A DNA stretch of 57,006 nucleotides, from positions 1 to 57,006 of the forward strand of contig JAPLMX010000123.1 in NCBI GenBank assembly GCA_026386805.1, read 5' to 3'. The first letter of the stretch is position 1, and each line of letters begins with the position of its first letter. The stretch comes from Phycisphaerae bacterium (GTDB lineage: Bacteria; Planctomycetota; Phycisphaerae; Sedimentisphaerales; Anaerobacaceae). The translations under genes and the position numbers were made by a program. The notes below the pieces were generated by a model, which was not told where the DNA came from, ran no database searches, and was given only the letters and a program-made list of their open reading frames with translations. Below, one piece after another: positions 18,383 through 26,120 of this stretch.

Positions 18383-18733
18383 GACACAGTCTCCTTTCCT
18401 GGCCCTTGACCGGTGCCCTGTCCGGCCATGACGCTCCTACACCAAGGGCGCGTCGGCCGCAGGTCTTTCCATAGCCCGAGATCGTAGCAGAGAAATCCCG
18501 CCATGAGAATACAAAACTGACCCACTCAGGCCCCCATCATCTCTCCCATCCCCCAAGGCCAACGCAACGTCGGCGGACATGGTGGGGTGGCAGCGTCAAG
18601 CGGAGCCTTCGGGACTTTGCGTTTACCCTGTCACATCCCTCCTCTTAGGGCTTGAATTCCCCGGCCGCACGTGGCACACTGTCGGCGTAAGGTCCCGCGT
18701 CACAATGGAACGGGTATAGACAGGAAGCCCCGC
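18383..18733. other. Divergent promoter region
   Basis: It separates the minus-strand beta-glucosidase from the plus-strand TolB-like gene. I see no repeat, RNA or clear promoter motif here. Confidence 0.5.
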
Positions 18734-20287
18734 GTGGCACAGAAGATAAGAACACGATTCGCCGGTATGGCCGTCTTTTGCACCGTCGTTGCCGCTTTGG
18801 GATCGTGGATGGTCTCCCGCTCTCCCCAAGCCATTGACAGCTTCACCGAAGTCGGCCGCGAGCCCAACATGAGTCCCGATTACGCCGGGACCGTCATCCC
18901 CGCCAATATCGCCCCGTTGAATTTCCGGATTCTCGAAGACGGGCGGGCCTATTTCGTCACGGTCCGCTGCGACCGTGGCAGTCCGATCCGCATTTTCAGC
19001 AAGACGGGGCAGATTCGCATCCCCATCCGCCCGTGGCACGCCCTGCTTGACGCCAACCGGGGCCAGAGCGTCTTCTTCGACGTCTACGCCCAGGACGCCA
19101 ACCGCCAATGGCGACGATTCCAGCCCGTCATCAATACCGTCGCCCGCGAGGACATTGACGAGACCCTGGTCTTTCGGTTCATGAAACCTCTCTACAGTTG
19201 GTGGAAAGACATCGGCATCTATCAGCGCAATCTCACGACCTACGGCGTGTCCGTGGTCCTGCACGGCCGGTCGTTTGGCAGCGGGTGCCTCAACTGCCAC
19301 AGCTTTGTGGGCAACGACCCCAAGACCATGACGATTTGCCTGCGGAGCGCGACCTACGGCAGCGATACGCTCCTGGCCCGCAACGGCGCCGTTGACCGGA
19401 TCGGCGCCAAGTGGGGCTATACCGCTTGGCATCCGAGCGGCCAACTGGCGGTGTATTCCATCAACAAGGTGACCCAATTCTTCCACGCCGGGGGAATGGA
19501 GGTTCGGGACGTGGCGGATTTGGACTCGGCCCTGGTCTGTTATCGAGTCGAGAGCCGCAAGGGCGTGTCTCCCAAAGAACTGGCCGACAAGGACAGGCTC
19601 GAAACCTATCCGGCCTGGTCTCCGGACGGCAAGTATCTCTATTTTTGCAGCGCGCCGATCCTGTGGAAGGACCGCAACACCGTGCCGCCCGAGAACTATG
19701 ACAAGCTCCAGTACGATCTTCGGCGGATTCCCTATGACATCGCCACGGACCAGTGGGGAAAGGCCGAAACCGTCCTGTCCGCCCAAGAGACGGGCCAGAG
19801 CATCCTGCTGCCGAGGATCTCGCCGGATGGACGATTCCTCGTTTTCTGCATGTGCCAGTACGGGTGCTTCCCCGTCTATCAGCCCAGCAGCGACCTTTAC
19901 CTCATGGACCTCGCCACCAGACAGTATCGCAAGCTCTCAGTCAACAGCGAGTTCTCCGAATCATGGCACAGTTGGTCCAGCAACAGCCGGTGGATCGCCT
20001 TCAGCAGCAAGCGTCAGGGCGGCCTGTTCACCCGGACCTATTTCAGCTACCTTGACGACGCAGGAACGGCACACAAGCCCTTCGTCCTGCCGCAAGAAGA
20101 CCCGGTCTACTACGATTCGTTGGTCGAGACGTACAGCGTCCCGGAGTTGGTCGCGGGACCGGTCGCCGTGAGTAAGTCCGCGCTCGCTCGCGCCGCCCGC
20201 GCCAGGCCCTCCGTAGCGCCGGAAATCCCCCTCACGGGGGCGACGCCAAAGGCTGTGCCATCCGATCCTTGGCAGGAACGAGAATAG
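18734..20287 (+). CDS. TolB-like beta-propeller protein with a CxxCH site
   Basis: About 517 residues with an N-terminal membrane anchor or signal (RFAGMAVFCTVVAALGSWMV). Residues 60-150 form a beta domain, then SFGSGCLNCHSFVGNDPKTM gives one CxxCH that could bind haem c. From about 220 come WD40/PD40-type repeats (AKWGYTAWHPSGQLAVYSIN, ETYPAWSPDGKYLYF, ILLPRISPDGRFLVF, SESWHSWSSNSRWIAFSSKR). Such proteins are often labelled TolB-like. The GTG at 18734 has AGGAAG six bases upstream; an upstream in-frame start at 18671 is less likely. Its stop overlaps or abuts the DUF6057-like gene, and I recall the same pairing in Bacteroidetes, suggesting a joint envelope function. Confidence 0.7.
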   Translation: MAQKIRTRFAGMAVFCTVVAALGSWMVSRSPQAIDSFTEVGREPNMSPDYAGTVIPANIAPLNFRILEDGRAYFVTVRCDRGSPIRIFSKTGQIRIPIRPWHALLDANRGQSVFFDVYAQDANRQWRRFQPVINTVAREDIDETLVFRFMKPLYSWWKDIGIYQRNLTTYGVSVVLHGRSFGSGCLNCHSFVGNDPKTMTICLRSATYGSDTLLARNGAVDRIGAKWGYTAWHPSGQLAVYSINKVTQFFHAGGMEVRDVADLDSALVCYRVESRKGVSPKELADKDRLETYPAWSPDGKYLYFCSAPILWKDRNTVPPENYDKLQYDLRRIPYDIATDQWGKAETVLSAQETGQSILLPRISPDGRFLVFCMCQYGCFPVYQPSSDLYLMDLATRQYRKLSVNSEFSESWHSWSSNSRWIAFSSKRQGGLFTRTYFSYLDDAGTAHKPFVLPQEDPVYYDSLVETYSVPELVAGPVAVSKSALARAARARPSVAPEIPLTGATPKAVPSDPWQERE

Positions 20288-20310
20288 TCCAGTCGGGCTG
20301 GGAGATGCTA

Positions 20311-22362
20311 ATGAGAGACGAAGGTAAGAAGGTAAGAACGAACGAAGGTGAACCTGTAGGGTGTGCTGTGCACACCAACCACATGCTGGCGAGTTGGTGG
20401 TGTGCACAGCACACCCTACGTCCTACCTTCTTACCTTCTTACCTTCTTACCTTCCTGCTGTGCTTCGTTTACCTGTGGCTGGTGGTCGAGCCGGACCTGA
20501 TCTACTACTGTTTCGGCACGATCCTGCCCGACGCCCCGCCGTTCGCCACCGGATGGGCATTTCTGCGAGACTCCCTCGGCACCCCGGGCGGACCTGTTGC
20601 CTATGCCGCCGGGTTTCTCTCCCAGGGCTACTACTACGCGTGGCTGGGGGCCGCGCTCATCACCCTGGCGGGATTGGGCCTGAGCGAGCTTTGCCGGCGG
20701 CATCTGGTGACGGCCGGGCTGGTGCGGGCCTCCGTTTTGGCCACTTTCCCGGCGATCATGCTCTTTCTGGTCTACAGCCACTACAAGCACCCGTTGACCG
20801 TCTGCCTGGCCGTGTCGTTGGGACTGGCCTTGTCCCTTGCTTTCGAGAGGCTGCCCATGCGCCAACCTCTCGTTCGCGTCGCCGTATGCTGCCTCGTAGC
20901 CACGGCCGGCTTCTGGCTGGGCGGCGCAGGGACTCTTCTCGTTTTCGCAATGATGGCCGCGGTTCACGGGATTCTCGTTCGCCGGGACTGGACGACGGTC
21001 GCTCTTGCGCTGCCGGCAAGCGCCGCGATCGTCTGGGCCTTTGCCCAATATGTATTCCTGATCCCGGCCCGCCAGGCATTCGTCATTCTTACGCCTTTTG
21101 TGGCGACCCAGGGGGCCGACATAGCCCCCTTCCTGAAGGTCCTGACTTCCCTCCTGTACGCCTTCGCGCCCCTGGCCGTGCTGCTTGTGCTGCTCGGCAA
21201 GAGACTGCTCAGCGGGCGAGGACGAGCGCCAAGCGTCCCTCCCAAGAAGATCAAGGGAAAGGAAAAGTACGCCGCGGCACAGCCATTGCCAAGACCCGAT
21301 TCGAGGGCGTCCCGCCCTCGAATCGCGGGCTGGAAGCCCGCGACACACCGATCTTGGGCGGTCTTCGCGAGGCTGGCCTTGTCCGCCGTGCCGGTCGTGT
21401 TGATGGCCCTGGGGCTGTACTTTGGCGGCGATGAGCTCCGCAAGCCCTATGTCCTGTCCAACTACTACTCCCGCCAAAAGCAATGGGACAAGGTGCTCGA
21501 GCTCGCCGGCGGCTTGCCCAAAGGCAAAAACAATGTCTACGTCAATCATGACATCACCCGGGCCCTGTATCACACGGGCAGGCTCCCCTACGATATGTTC
21601 CGCTACCCCCAGGATCCGCAAGCGCTTCTGCTGACGCACGAAAAGAGAGAGTCCGACCTGACCGAATGGAAACTGAGCGACATCTTTCTGGAGCTGGGAC
21701 ACGTCAACATGGCTCAGAAGCTGGCCTCCGAGCTGCTGACCACCAAGGACCATTTCGGCGTCGCGCTCGAAGAGCTGGGGTGGATCAGCATCATCAAAGG
21801 ATACCCGAGCACCGCCCGGGTCTATCTGACGGCCCTGAAGAGGGACCTCCTCTATCGGGAGAGGGCCGAGTCCCTGCTCCGCGGCTTGGACAGCGGTTTT
21901 ACGCCGGCCCAGGCGGCCTATATCGGCAGAATCCGTTCCTATCTGCGCGACGAGATGGCCCCCGTGACCGGCACGGAACCCGTGGATCAGACACTGGCCG
22001 CACTGCTGAAGCACAATCCTCACAATAAGATGGCCTTTGAGTACCTCATGGCCTGCTACTTGCTGACCGGCCGGGTGGACAAGATCGTCGAGAATATGGA
22101 AAGGCTCCCCGGCCTTGGCTATCAGACCATTCCGACGCTCTATGAAGAAGCCATATTGATCTACTATGGATCTCGCCAGCAGGCCGTAGACCCGGCCAAA
22201 TTCAACATAAGTCAAGAAACACTCCACAGATATGAAACATTCGCGCAGATCCGCGGCACCGCGGGACCTCAGAACAGCCAGGCCGTGCTCACCCGCCTGA
22301 TCCGCGATTTCGGCACCAGCTACTTCTTCTATTACGTCTTCGGCCAAGTCGGGTTGATGTGA
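20311..22362 (+). CDS. DUF6057-like multi-pass membrane protein with TPR-like C-terminus
   Basis: About 683 residues. After a repeat-derived N-terminal stretch come about nine or ten hydrophobic segments (LLTFLLCFVYLWLVVEPDLI, VLATFPAIMLFLVYSH, VRVAVCCLVATAGFWLGGAG, VVLMALGLYFGGDELRKPYV), then a soluble helical region (about 400-680) with TPR-like pairs (LSDIFLELGHVNMAQKLASE, FEYLMACYLLTGRVDKIVEN). I assign it to the DUF6057 type from this layout and from its TolB-like neighbour; function unknown. Start uncertain: ATG 20311 has GGAG upstream, TTG 20269 overlaps the previous gene. Two palindromic repeats are translated in frame, at 20320-20455 and 21292-21354. Confidence 0.65.
   Translation: MRDEGKKVRTNEGEPVGCAVHTNHMLASWWCAQHTLRPTFLPSYLLTFLLCFVYLWLVVEPDLIYYCFGTILPDAPPFATGWAFLRDSLGTPGGPVAYAAGFLSQGYYYAWLGAALITLAGLGLSELCRRHLVTAGLVRASVLATFPAIMLFLVYSHYKHPLTVCLAVSLGLALSLAFERLPMRQPLVRVAVCCLVATAGFWLGGAGTLLVFAMMAAVHGILVRRDWTTVALALPASAAIVWAFAQYVFLIPARQAFVILTPFVATQGADIAPFLKVLTSLLYAFAPLAVLLVLLGKRLLSGRGRAPSVPPKKIKGKEKYAAAQPLPRPDSRASRPRIAGWKPATHRSWAVFARLALSAVPVVLMALGLYFGGDELRKPYVLSNYYSRQKQWDKVLELAGGLPKGKNNVYVNHDITRALYHTGRLPYDMFRYPQDPQALLLTHEKRESDLTEWKLSDIFLELGHVNMAQKLASELLTTKDHFGVALEELGWISIIKGYPSTARVYLTALKRDLLYRERAESLLRGLDSGFTPAQAAYIGRIRSYLRDEMAPVTGTEPVDQTLAALLKHNPHNKMAFEYLMACYLLTGRVDKIVENMERLPGLGYQTIPTLYEEAILIYYGSRQQAVDPAKFNISQETLHRYETFAQIRGTAGPQNSQAVLTRLIRDFGTSYFFYYVFGQVGLM
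20320..20455. repeat. Nested palindrome (family C core in a GAAGGTA repeat frame)
   Basis: The core arms 20356-20379 and 20393-20419 resemble family C (GTAGGGTGTGCTGTGCACAC...). Around them, GAAGGTAAGAAGGTAAG at 20320-20336 faces a run of CTTACCTT units at 20424-20455. The whole is read through by the DUF6057-like gene near its start. Confidence 0.8.
21292..21354. repeat. Palindromic repeat, family E, inside the DUF6057-like gene
   Basis: GATTCGAGGGCG faces CGCCCTCGAATC (perfect 12-bp arms, 21298-21324), followed by GCGGGCT-GGA-AGCCCGC (21325-21341). Translated in frame as PDSRASRPRIAGWKPATHR between two membrane segments. Confidence 0.8.
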
Positions 22363-23063
22363 GTGTCCCGGTGGAGATGACGTATCCGAGCTTACTTGAG
22401 CGAGGGCGAACGCCCCTTCGCGCACCAATTCTGGCGGTCATGTCAAACAAAGCCAATTCTTCCCGCGGCCAAACGGTGATGCAGCCGCAGGCCGAGAATG
22501 CAAAACAAAGCGAATTTCCCCGACGGCACGCCTGTGACCGGTGCCCCTTTGCAGAAGTTCCGTGTAACGTCCGAGAAAATACGCTTGCGAATCGTGAGTT
22601 CATCTGGTACAAATATACTGGATTGTTCGGACCAAGCCTTGGCGTCGTTTGCCGCGGCGGCCGCACCGGAGAACGGGACGCTGCCGAACGCCCAAGACCA
22701 GCATGAAACTACATATCCAGTCAGTATCGGAGGACCTGGCGCTGTGTGCCCTGGGACGCACGTAGCAGAGGTGGGGTGTGCCTTGCGCGACGCCGTCGCA
22801 AGCCGAATCTCTCCTGCCTATTTTCCGCACGGTCCATCTTCTACAGGAAGGAGGTGATTCGGCCGATACTTTCGTTTGAAACACTCGGAGGATGGTGAGA
22901 AGTACTCGCCCGTGGCAGTGCGGGCGCACAGATGACGAGTATCCTTCTGTGACGCGGAGGGATGAAGGCCCCCCCCCACTGCGGGAAAGCGTAGTGGGGA
23001 TCCCAACGCTCTGATGTGTGGTCGGAGCAACGTGAGAATCAGCTTGTGTGAAGGAGGAATCTT
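22363..23063. other. 700-base region upstream of the LamG cluster
   Basis: No convincing gene. At 22440-22545, CAAACAAAGCCAATTC and CAAAACAAAGCGAATTTCCC are imperfect direct repeats; comparable repeat-encoded NKANF/KQSEF strings are, as I recall, frequent in planctomycete genomes. 22960-23000 contains a CCCCACT/AGTGGGG hairpin. The last 51 bases are conserved in front of the third LamG gene. Confidence 0.5.
23013..23063 (+). promoter_or_regulatory. Conserved leader of LamG gene 1
   Basis: It begins GATGTGTGGTCGGAGCA and ends GTGAAGGAGGAATCTT at the start codon. The same 51-base layout precedes LamG gene 3 at 29172-29222, so this leader was duplicated with the gene. It contains the ribosome site AAGGAGG. 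Confidence 0.65.
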
Positions 23064-25964
23064 ATGTGGAAACGATGTACGTGTTTTGTCTCGTTGGTTG
23101 CGGTGCTGGCCCTGGCTTCCGGGGGCACCGCGTATGGTGCTTTCGATATCCTCAAGGACCCGGCCCTGGTCGGCTGGTGGACGTGCGATGATGGCACCGG
23201 CACCAAGGTGGCCGACTCCTCTCCCAACAAACGCGACGGGACCGCCTTTCAGGGATCTTTAATATGGGGGCCTGGGGTTTACGGCGGCGCCATTGAGCTG
23301 AAGATCCCCACGCTGGTCCAAATCCCCGCCATCAACATCACGATGACGCAAGCCACCATGGCGGGATGGGTCAAACCCATTGGCGCGCAGGCTGCGTGGG
23401 CATCAGTCATGATGACCCGCGGCAGTGCCACCGGCCTGAACATGAACCCCGATACGGGCAACCTTCAACTGGCCTATCACTGGGGCGATGCCTCGACCAC
23501 CTGGGGTTATCGGCCCACCGCCTCCCTGGTCAGCAATGAGTGGCACTTCGCGGCCGTGACAGTCGATCCCGCCAAGGCGGTCTTCTACTTCGATGGTGTC
23601 CAGGCCAGTGTCAACACGGTCGCTCATGCCGCCGTCACCTGGAACGCCCCCATCTTCCTGGGGGGTGATGGGTCCGGCAGCTTCGACACGCGGCGGATGA
23701 CGGACGGTTGGCTGGACGATGTCTCGCTCTGGAGCCGGGCCTTGACGGCGGACGAGATCCAGGTGATCATGAAGGGTTTGGTCAAACCGGAACTGGCGGC
23801 CGCTCCGAGCCCCGCCGACGGGGCGACCGATGTGCCGCAGGACACGTCGTTCAGTTGGACGCCGGGCACGGGCGCCACGGCACACGACGTATACCTGGGC
23901 CAGACCTTCGCGGATGTGAACAGTGCCAGCGTGGCCAGCCCGAAGGGCGTGCTGGTCAGCCCGGGCCAGACGGCGACCACCTACACCCCGGCCGCACTCC
24001 TCGATTACGGGCAGACGTACTCCTGGCGTATCGACGAGGTCGGCGCCAGCACCTTCAAGGGCAACGTGTGGTCCTTCACCGTCGAGCCGTATTCTTACCC
24101 CATCACGAACGTCACGGCCACAGCCTCGAGCAGTCAGCCCAGCATGGGACCGGAAAAGACAGTCGATAGCTCCGGCATGACCGGGGACCTGGCCGGCACC
24201 GACACGACGACCATGTGGATGAGCAAAGGCGTGCTGCCGAACTGGATCCAATATGAGTTCGACGCCGTCTACAAGCTGGACAAGCTGCTCGTGTGGAACT
24301 CCAACCAGATGATCGAGCCGTTCATCGGCTTCGGCGCCAAGGACGTCACGGTTGAATACTCCGTAGATGGCGTTACCTGGACAACGCTGGCCGGCGTGCC
24401 TCAGTTCGGCCAGGGAACCGGCGCGGCAGGCTACGCGGCCAACACCACCGTCAATTTCGCCGGAGCGATGGCGAAATACGTCAAGCTGACCATCAACAAG
24501 AGCTGGGGCGGCATCACCGCGACGACCGGCTTGGCGGAGGTGCGGTTCACCTCCATCCCCGTCCAGGCGCGAGCGCCGCAGCCAACCGCCGGAACCGCGG
24601 GCTTGAGCCTCACTCCCACCCTGAACTGGCGGCCCGGCCGCGAGGCAACCTCGCACACGGTGTACCTCGGCACCGACCCGAACGCCGTGGCCACTGGCGC
24701 GGCGACCGCCTCGACGGTGACCGGGCATACCTTCGATACCGGCGCACTTGCCTACGGTACGACGTACTACTGGAAGGTCGATGAGATCGGTGGGGCCGGC
24801 CCCTACGCGGGCAACGTCTGGAGCTTCACCACCCAGGAATTCACGGCCATAGACGATTTCGAGAGCTACAACGACGATGACAATCGCATCTATGACACCT
24901 GGATCGATGGCTACACTGACGGGCTGAGCGGCTCGACCGTTGGCTACATGAATGCACCGTTTGCCGAGAAGACGATCGTTCACGGCGGCACGCAGTCCAT
25001 GCCGATGGCGTACGACAACTCCGTCAAGTTCTTCAGTGAGACGAACCGGGAGTTCGCGACGGCCGAGGATTGGACTCTCAACGGGGCCACGCACCTGGGT
25101 CTGTGGTTCCGGGGCAATCCGGCGCCGACCAGCGTCGCGGTCACGGAGACCGCCGGCAAGATGACCCTGACCGGCGCCGGCACGGACATCTGGAACAACT
25201 CCGACGACTTCGTCTATGCCTACAAGACCCTTACCGGCGACGGCACCATCGTCGCCCGCGTCACCAGCGTCGGCACCGGCACCAACACCTGGGCCAAGGG
25301 CGGCGTGATGATTCGTGACAGTATCAACGGCGGCTCGACCTTCGTCGATACGGTCATCACCGGTGGCGGCGGCAACGGCGCCATCTTCCAGTTCCGACCG
25401 GTGGCCGATGCGGCCTGCGGGACCTCGACCGACGCGGCGACGGTTCTGACGGCGCCCTACTGGGTCAAGATCGAGCGTATTGGCGACAACATCGGCGGCT
25501 ACATCTCCGCGAATGGCACGGCGTGGACGCCGCTGGGCGTTCCCCAGGCCATCACGATGACCGCTCCGGTCCTGATCGGCATCTGCATGACCTCGCACGC
25601 CGCGGGCGAAGATCGAACTTTCCAGTTCGATAGCATCACCACAACAGGCGGCGTCACCGGCGCCTGGCAGGGCGTCCAGATCAACAGCCCGGCGTATAAC
25701 GATGCGGCGGGTCTGTACGTGATCGTCGAGGACAGCACGGGCAAGAGCAAGGTCGTGACCCATCCGGACCCGGCGGCGGCCGCCACGGGGACCTGGACAC
25801 GATGGGCCATCCCGCTCAGTGACTTCACTTCGGCCGGTGTCAAGACGACCAAGGTGAAGAAGTTGACCATCGGGGTAGGCGACCGGAACAATCCGAAAGC
25901 CGGCGGCAGCGGAATGCTCTACATCGACGACATCGGATACGGAACGCCGGCGGCAACGAAGTAG
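23064..25964 (+). CDS. LamG/discoidin-type extracellular protein, paralog 1
   Basis: 966 residues with signal peptide MWKRCTCFVSLVAVLALASG. LamG (concanavalin-like) domain about 27-237 (DPALVGWWTCDDGTGTKVAD ... WLDDVSLWSRALTADEIQ). Fn3/Ig-like module about 245-340 (PSPADGATDVPQDTSFSWTP). F5/8 type C discoidin domain about 346-498 (TATASSSQPSMGPEKTVDSS, NWIQYEFDAVYKLDKLLVWN). A second Ig-like module (LNWRPGREATSHTVYLGTDP), the marker DDFESYNDDDNRIYDTWIDG near 597, and a DUF1349-like beta domain (GDGTIVARVTSVGTGTNTWA) with tail YIDDIGYG. No catalytic motif; carbohydrate or surface binding is likely. Confidence 0.85.
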   Translation: MWKRCTCFVSLVAVLALASGGTAYGAFDILKDPALVGWWTCDDGTGTKVADSSPNKRDGTAFQGSLIWGPGVYGGAIELKIPTLVQIPAINITMTQATMAGWVKPIGAQAAWASVMMTRGSATGLNMNPDTGNLQLAYHWGDASTTWGYRPTASLVSNEWHFAAVTVDPAKAVFYFDGVQASVNTVAHAAVTWNAPIFLGGDGSGSFDTRRMTDGWLDDVSLWSRALTADEIQVIMKGLVKPELAAAPSPADGATDVPQDTSFSWTPGTGATAHDVYLGQTFADVNSASVASPKGVLVSPGQTATTYTPAALLDYGQTYSWRIDEVGASTFKGNVWSFTVEPYSYPITNVTATASSSQPSMGPEKTVDSSGMTGDLAGTDTTTMWMSKGVLPNWIQYEFDAVYKLDKLLVWNSNQMIEPFIGFGAKDVTVEYSVDGVTWTTLAGVPQFGQGTGAAGYAANTTVNFAGAMAKYVKLTINKSWGGITATTGLAEVRFTSIPVQARAPQPTAGTAGLSLTPTLNWRPGREATSHTVYLGTDPNAVATGAATASTVTGHTFDTGALAYGTTYYWKVDEIGGAGPYAGNVWSFTTQEFTAIDDFESYNDDDNRIYDTWIDGYTDGLSGSTVGYMNAPFAEKTIVHGGTQSMPMAYDNSVKFFSETNREFATAEDWTLNGATHLGLWFRGNPAPTSVAVTETAGKMTLTGAGTDIWNNSDDFVYAYKTLTGDGTIVARVTSVGTGTNTWAKGGVMIRDSINGGSTFVDTVITGGGGNGAIFQFRPVADAACGTSTDAATVLTAPYWVKIERIGDNIGGYISANGTAWTPLGVPQAITMTAPVLIGICMTSHAAGEDRTFQFDSITTTGGVTGAWQGVQINSPAYNDAAGLYVIVEDSTGKSKVVTHPDPAAAATGTWTRWAIPLSDFTSAGVKTTKVKKLTIGVGDRNNPKAGGSGMLYIDDIGYGTPAATK

Positions 25965-26007
25965 GCAACCCAGAGGTCAAGGATGTGACCTGTAACCTGT
26001 TGTGAAC

Positions 26008-26050
26008 CCGCTCCCTGCGTCCTCCAGACGCAGGGAGCGGTTCCTTTTCT
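26008..26050 (+). terminator. Terminator of LamG gene 1
   Basis: A 14-bp perfect stem CCGCTCCCTGCGTC / GACGCAGGGAGCGG with a 5-base loop and a T-rich tail. Near-identical terminators follow the other two LamG genes. Confidence 0.95.
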
Positions 26051-26120
26051 TCCGCCGCTGGGCGGCCCAGTCTCTGTGAACCTCAGGTGAAACGCTTCAA
26101 GGCAAAGAAGGAGAAATGTT

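Noticed and set aside
22359..22857. Overlapping reading frames of 115 and 119 codons downstream of the DUF6057-like gene.
   Set aside because: Their residues come from repeat DNA (NKAN/KQSEF strings), with no ribosome site or protein-like composition.
23403..25763. A 786-codon open frame antisense to LamG gene 1.
   Set aside because: It is the mirror of a GC-rich gene; composition is biased to Arg, Gly and Asp and no family is seen. Similar antisense frames over other genes were dropped too.
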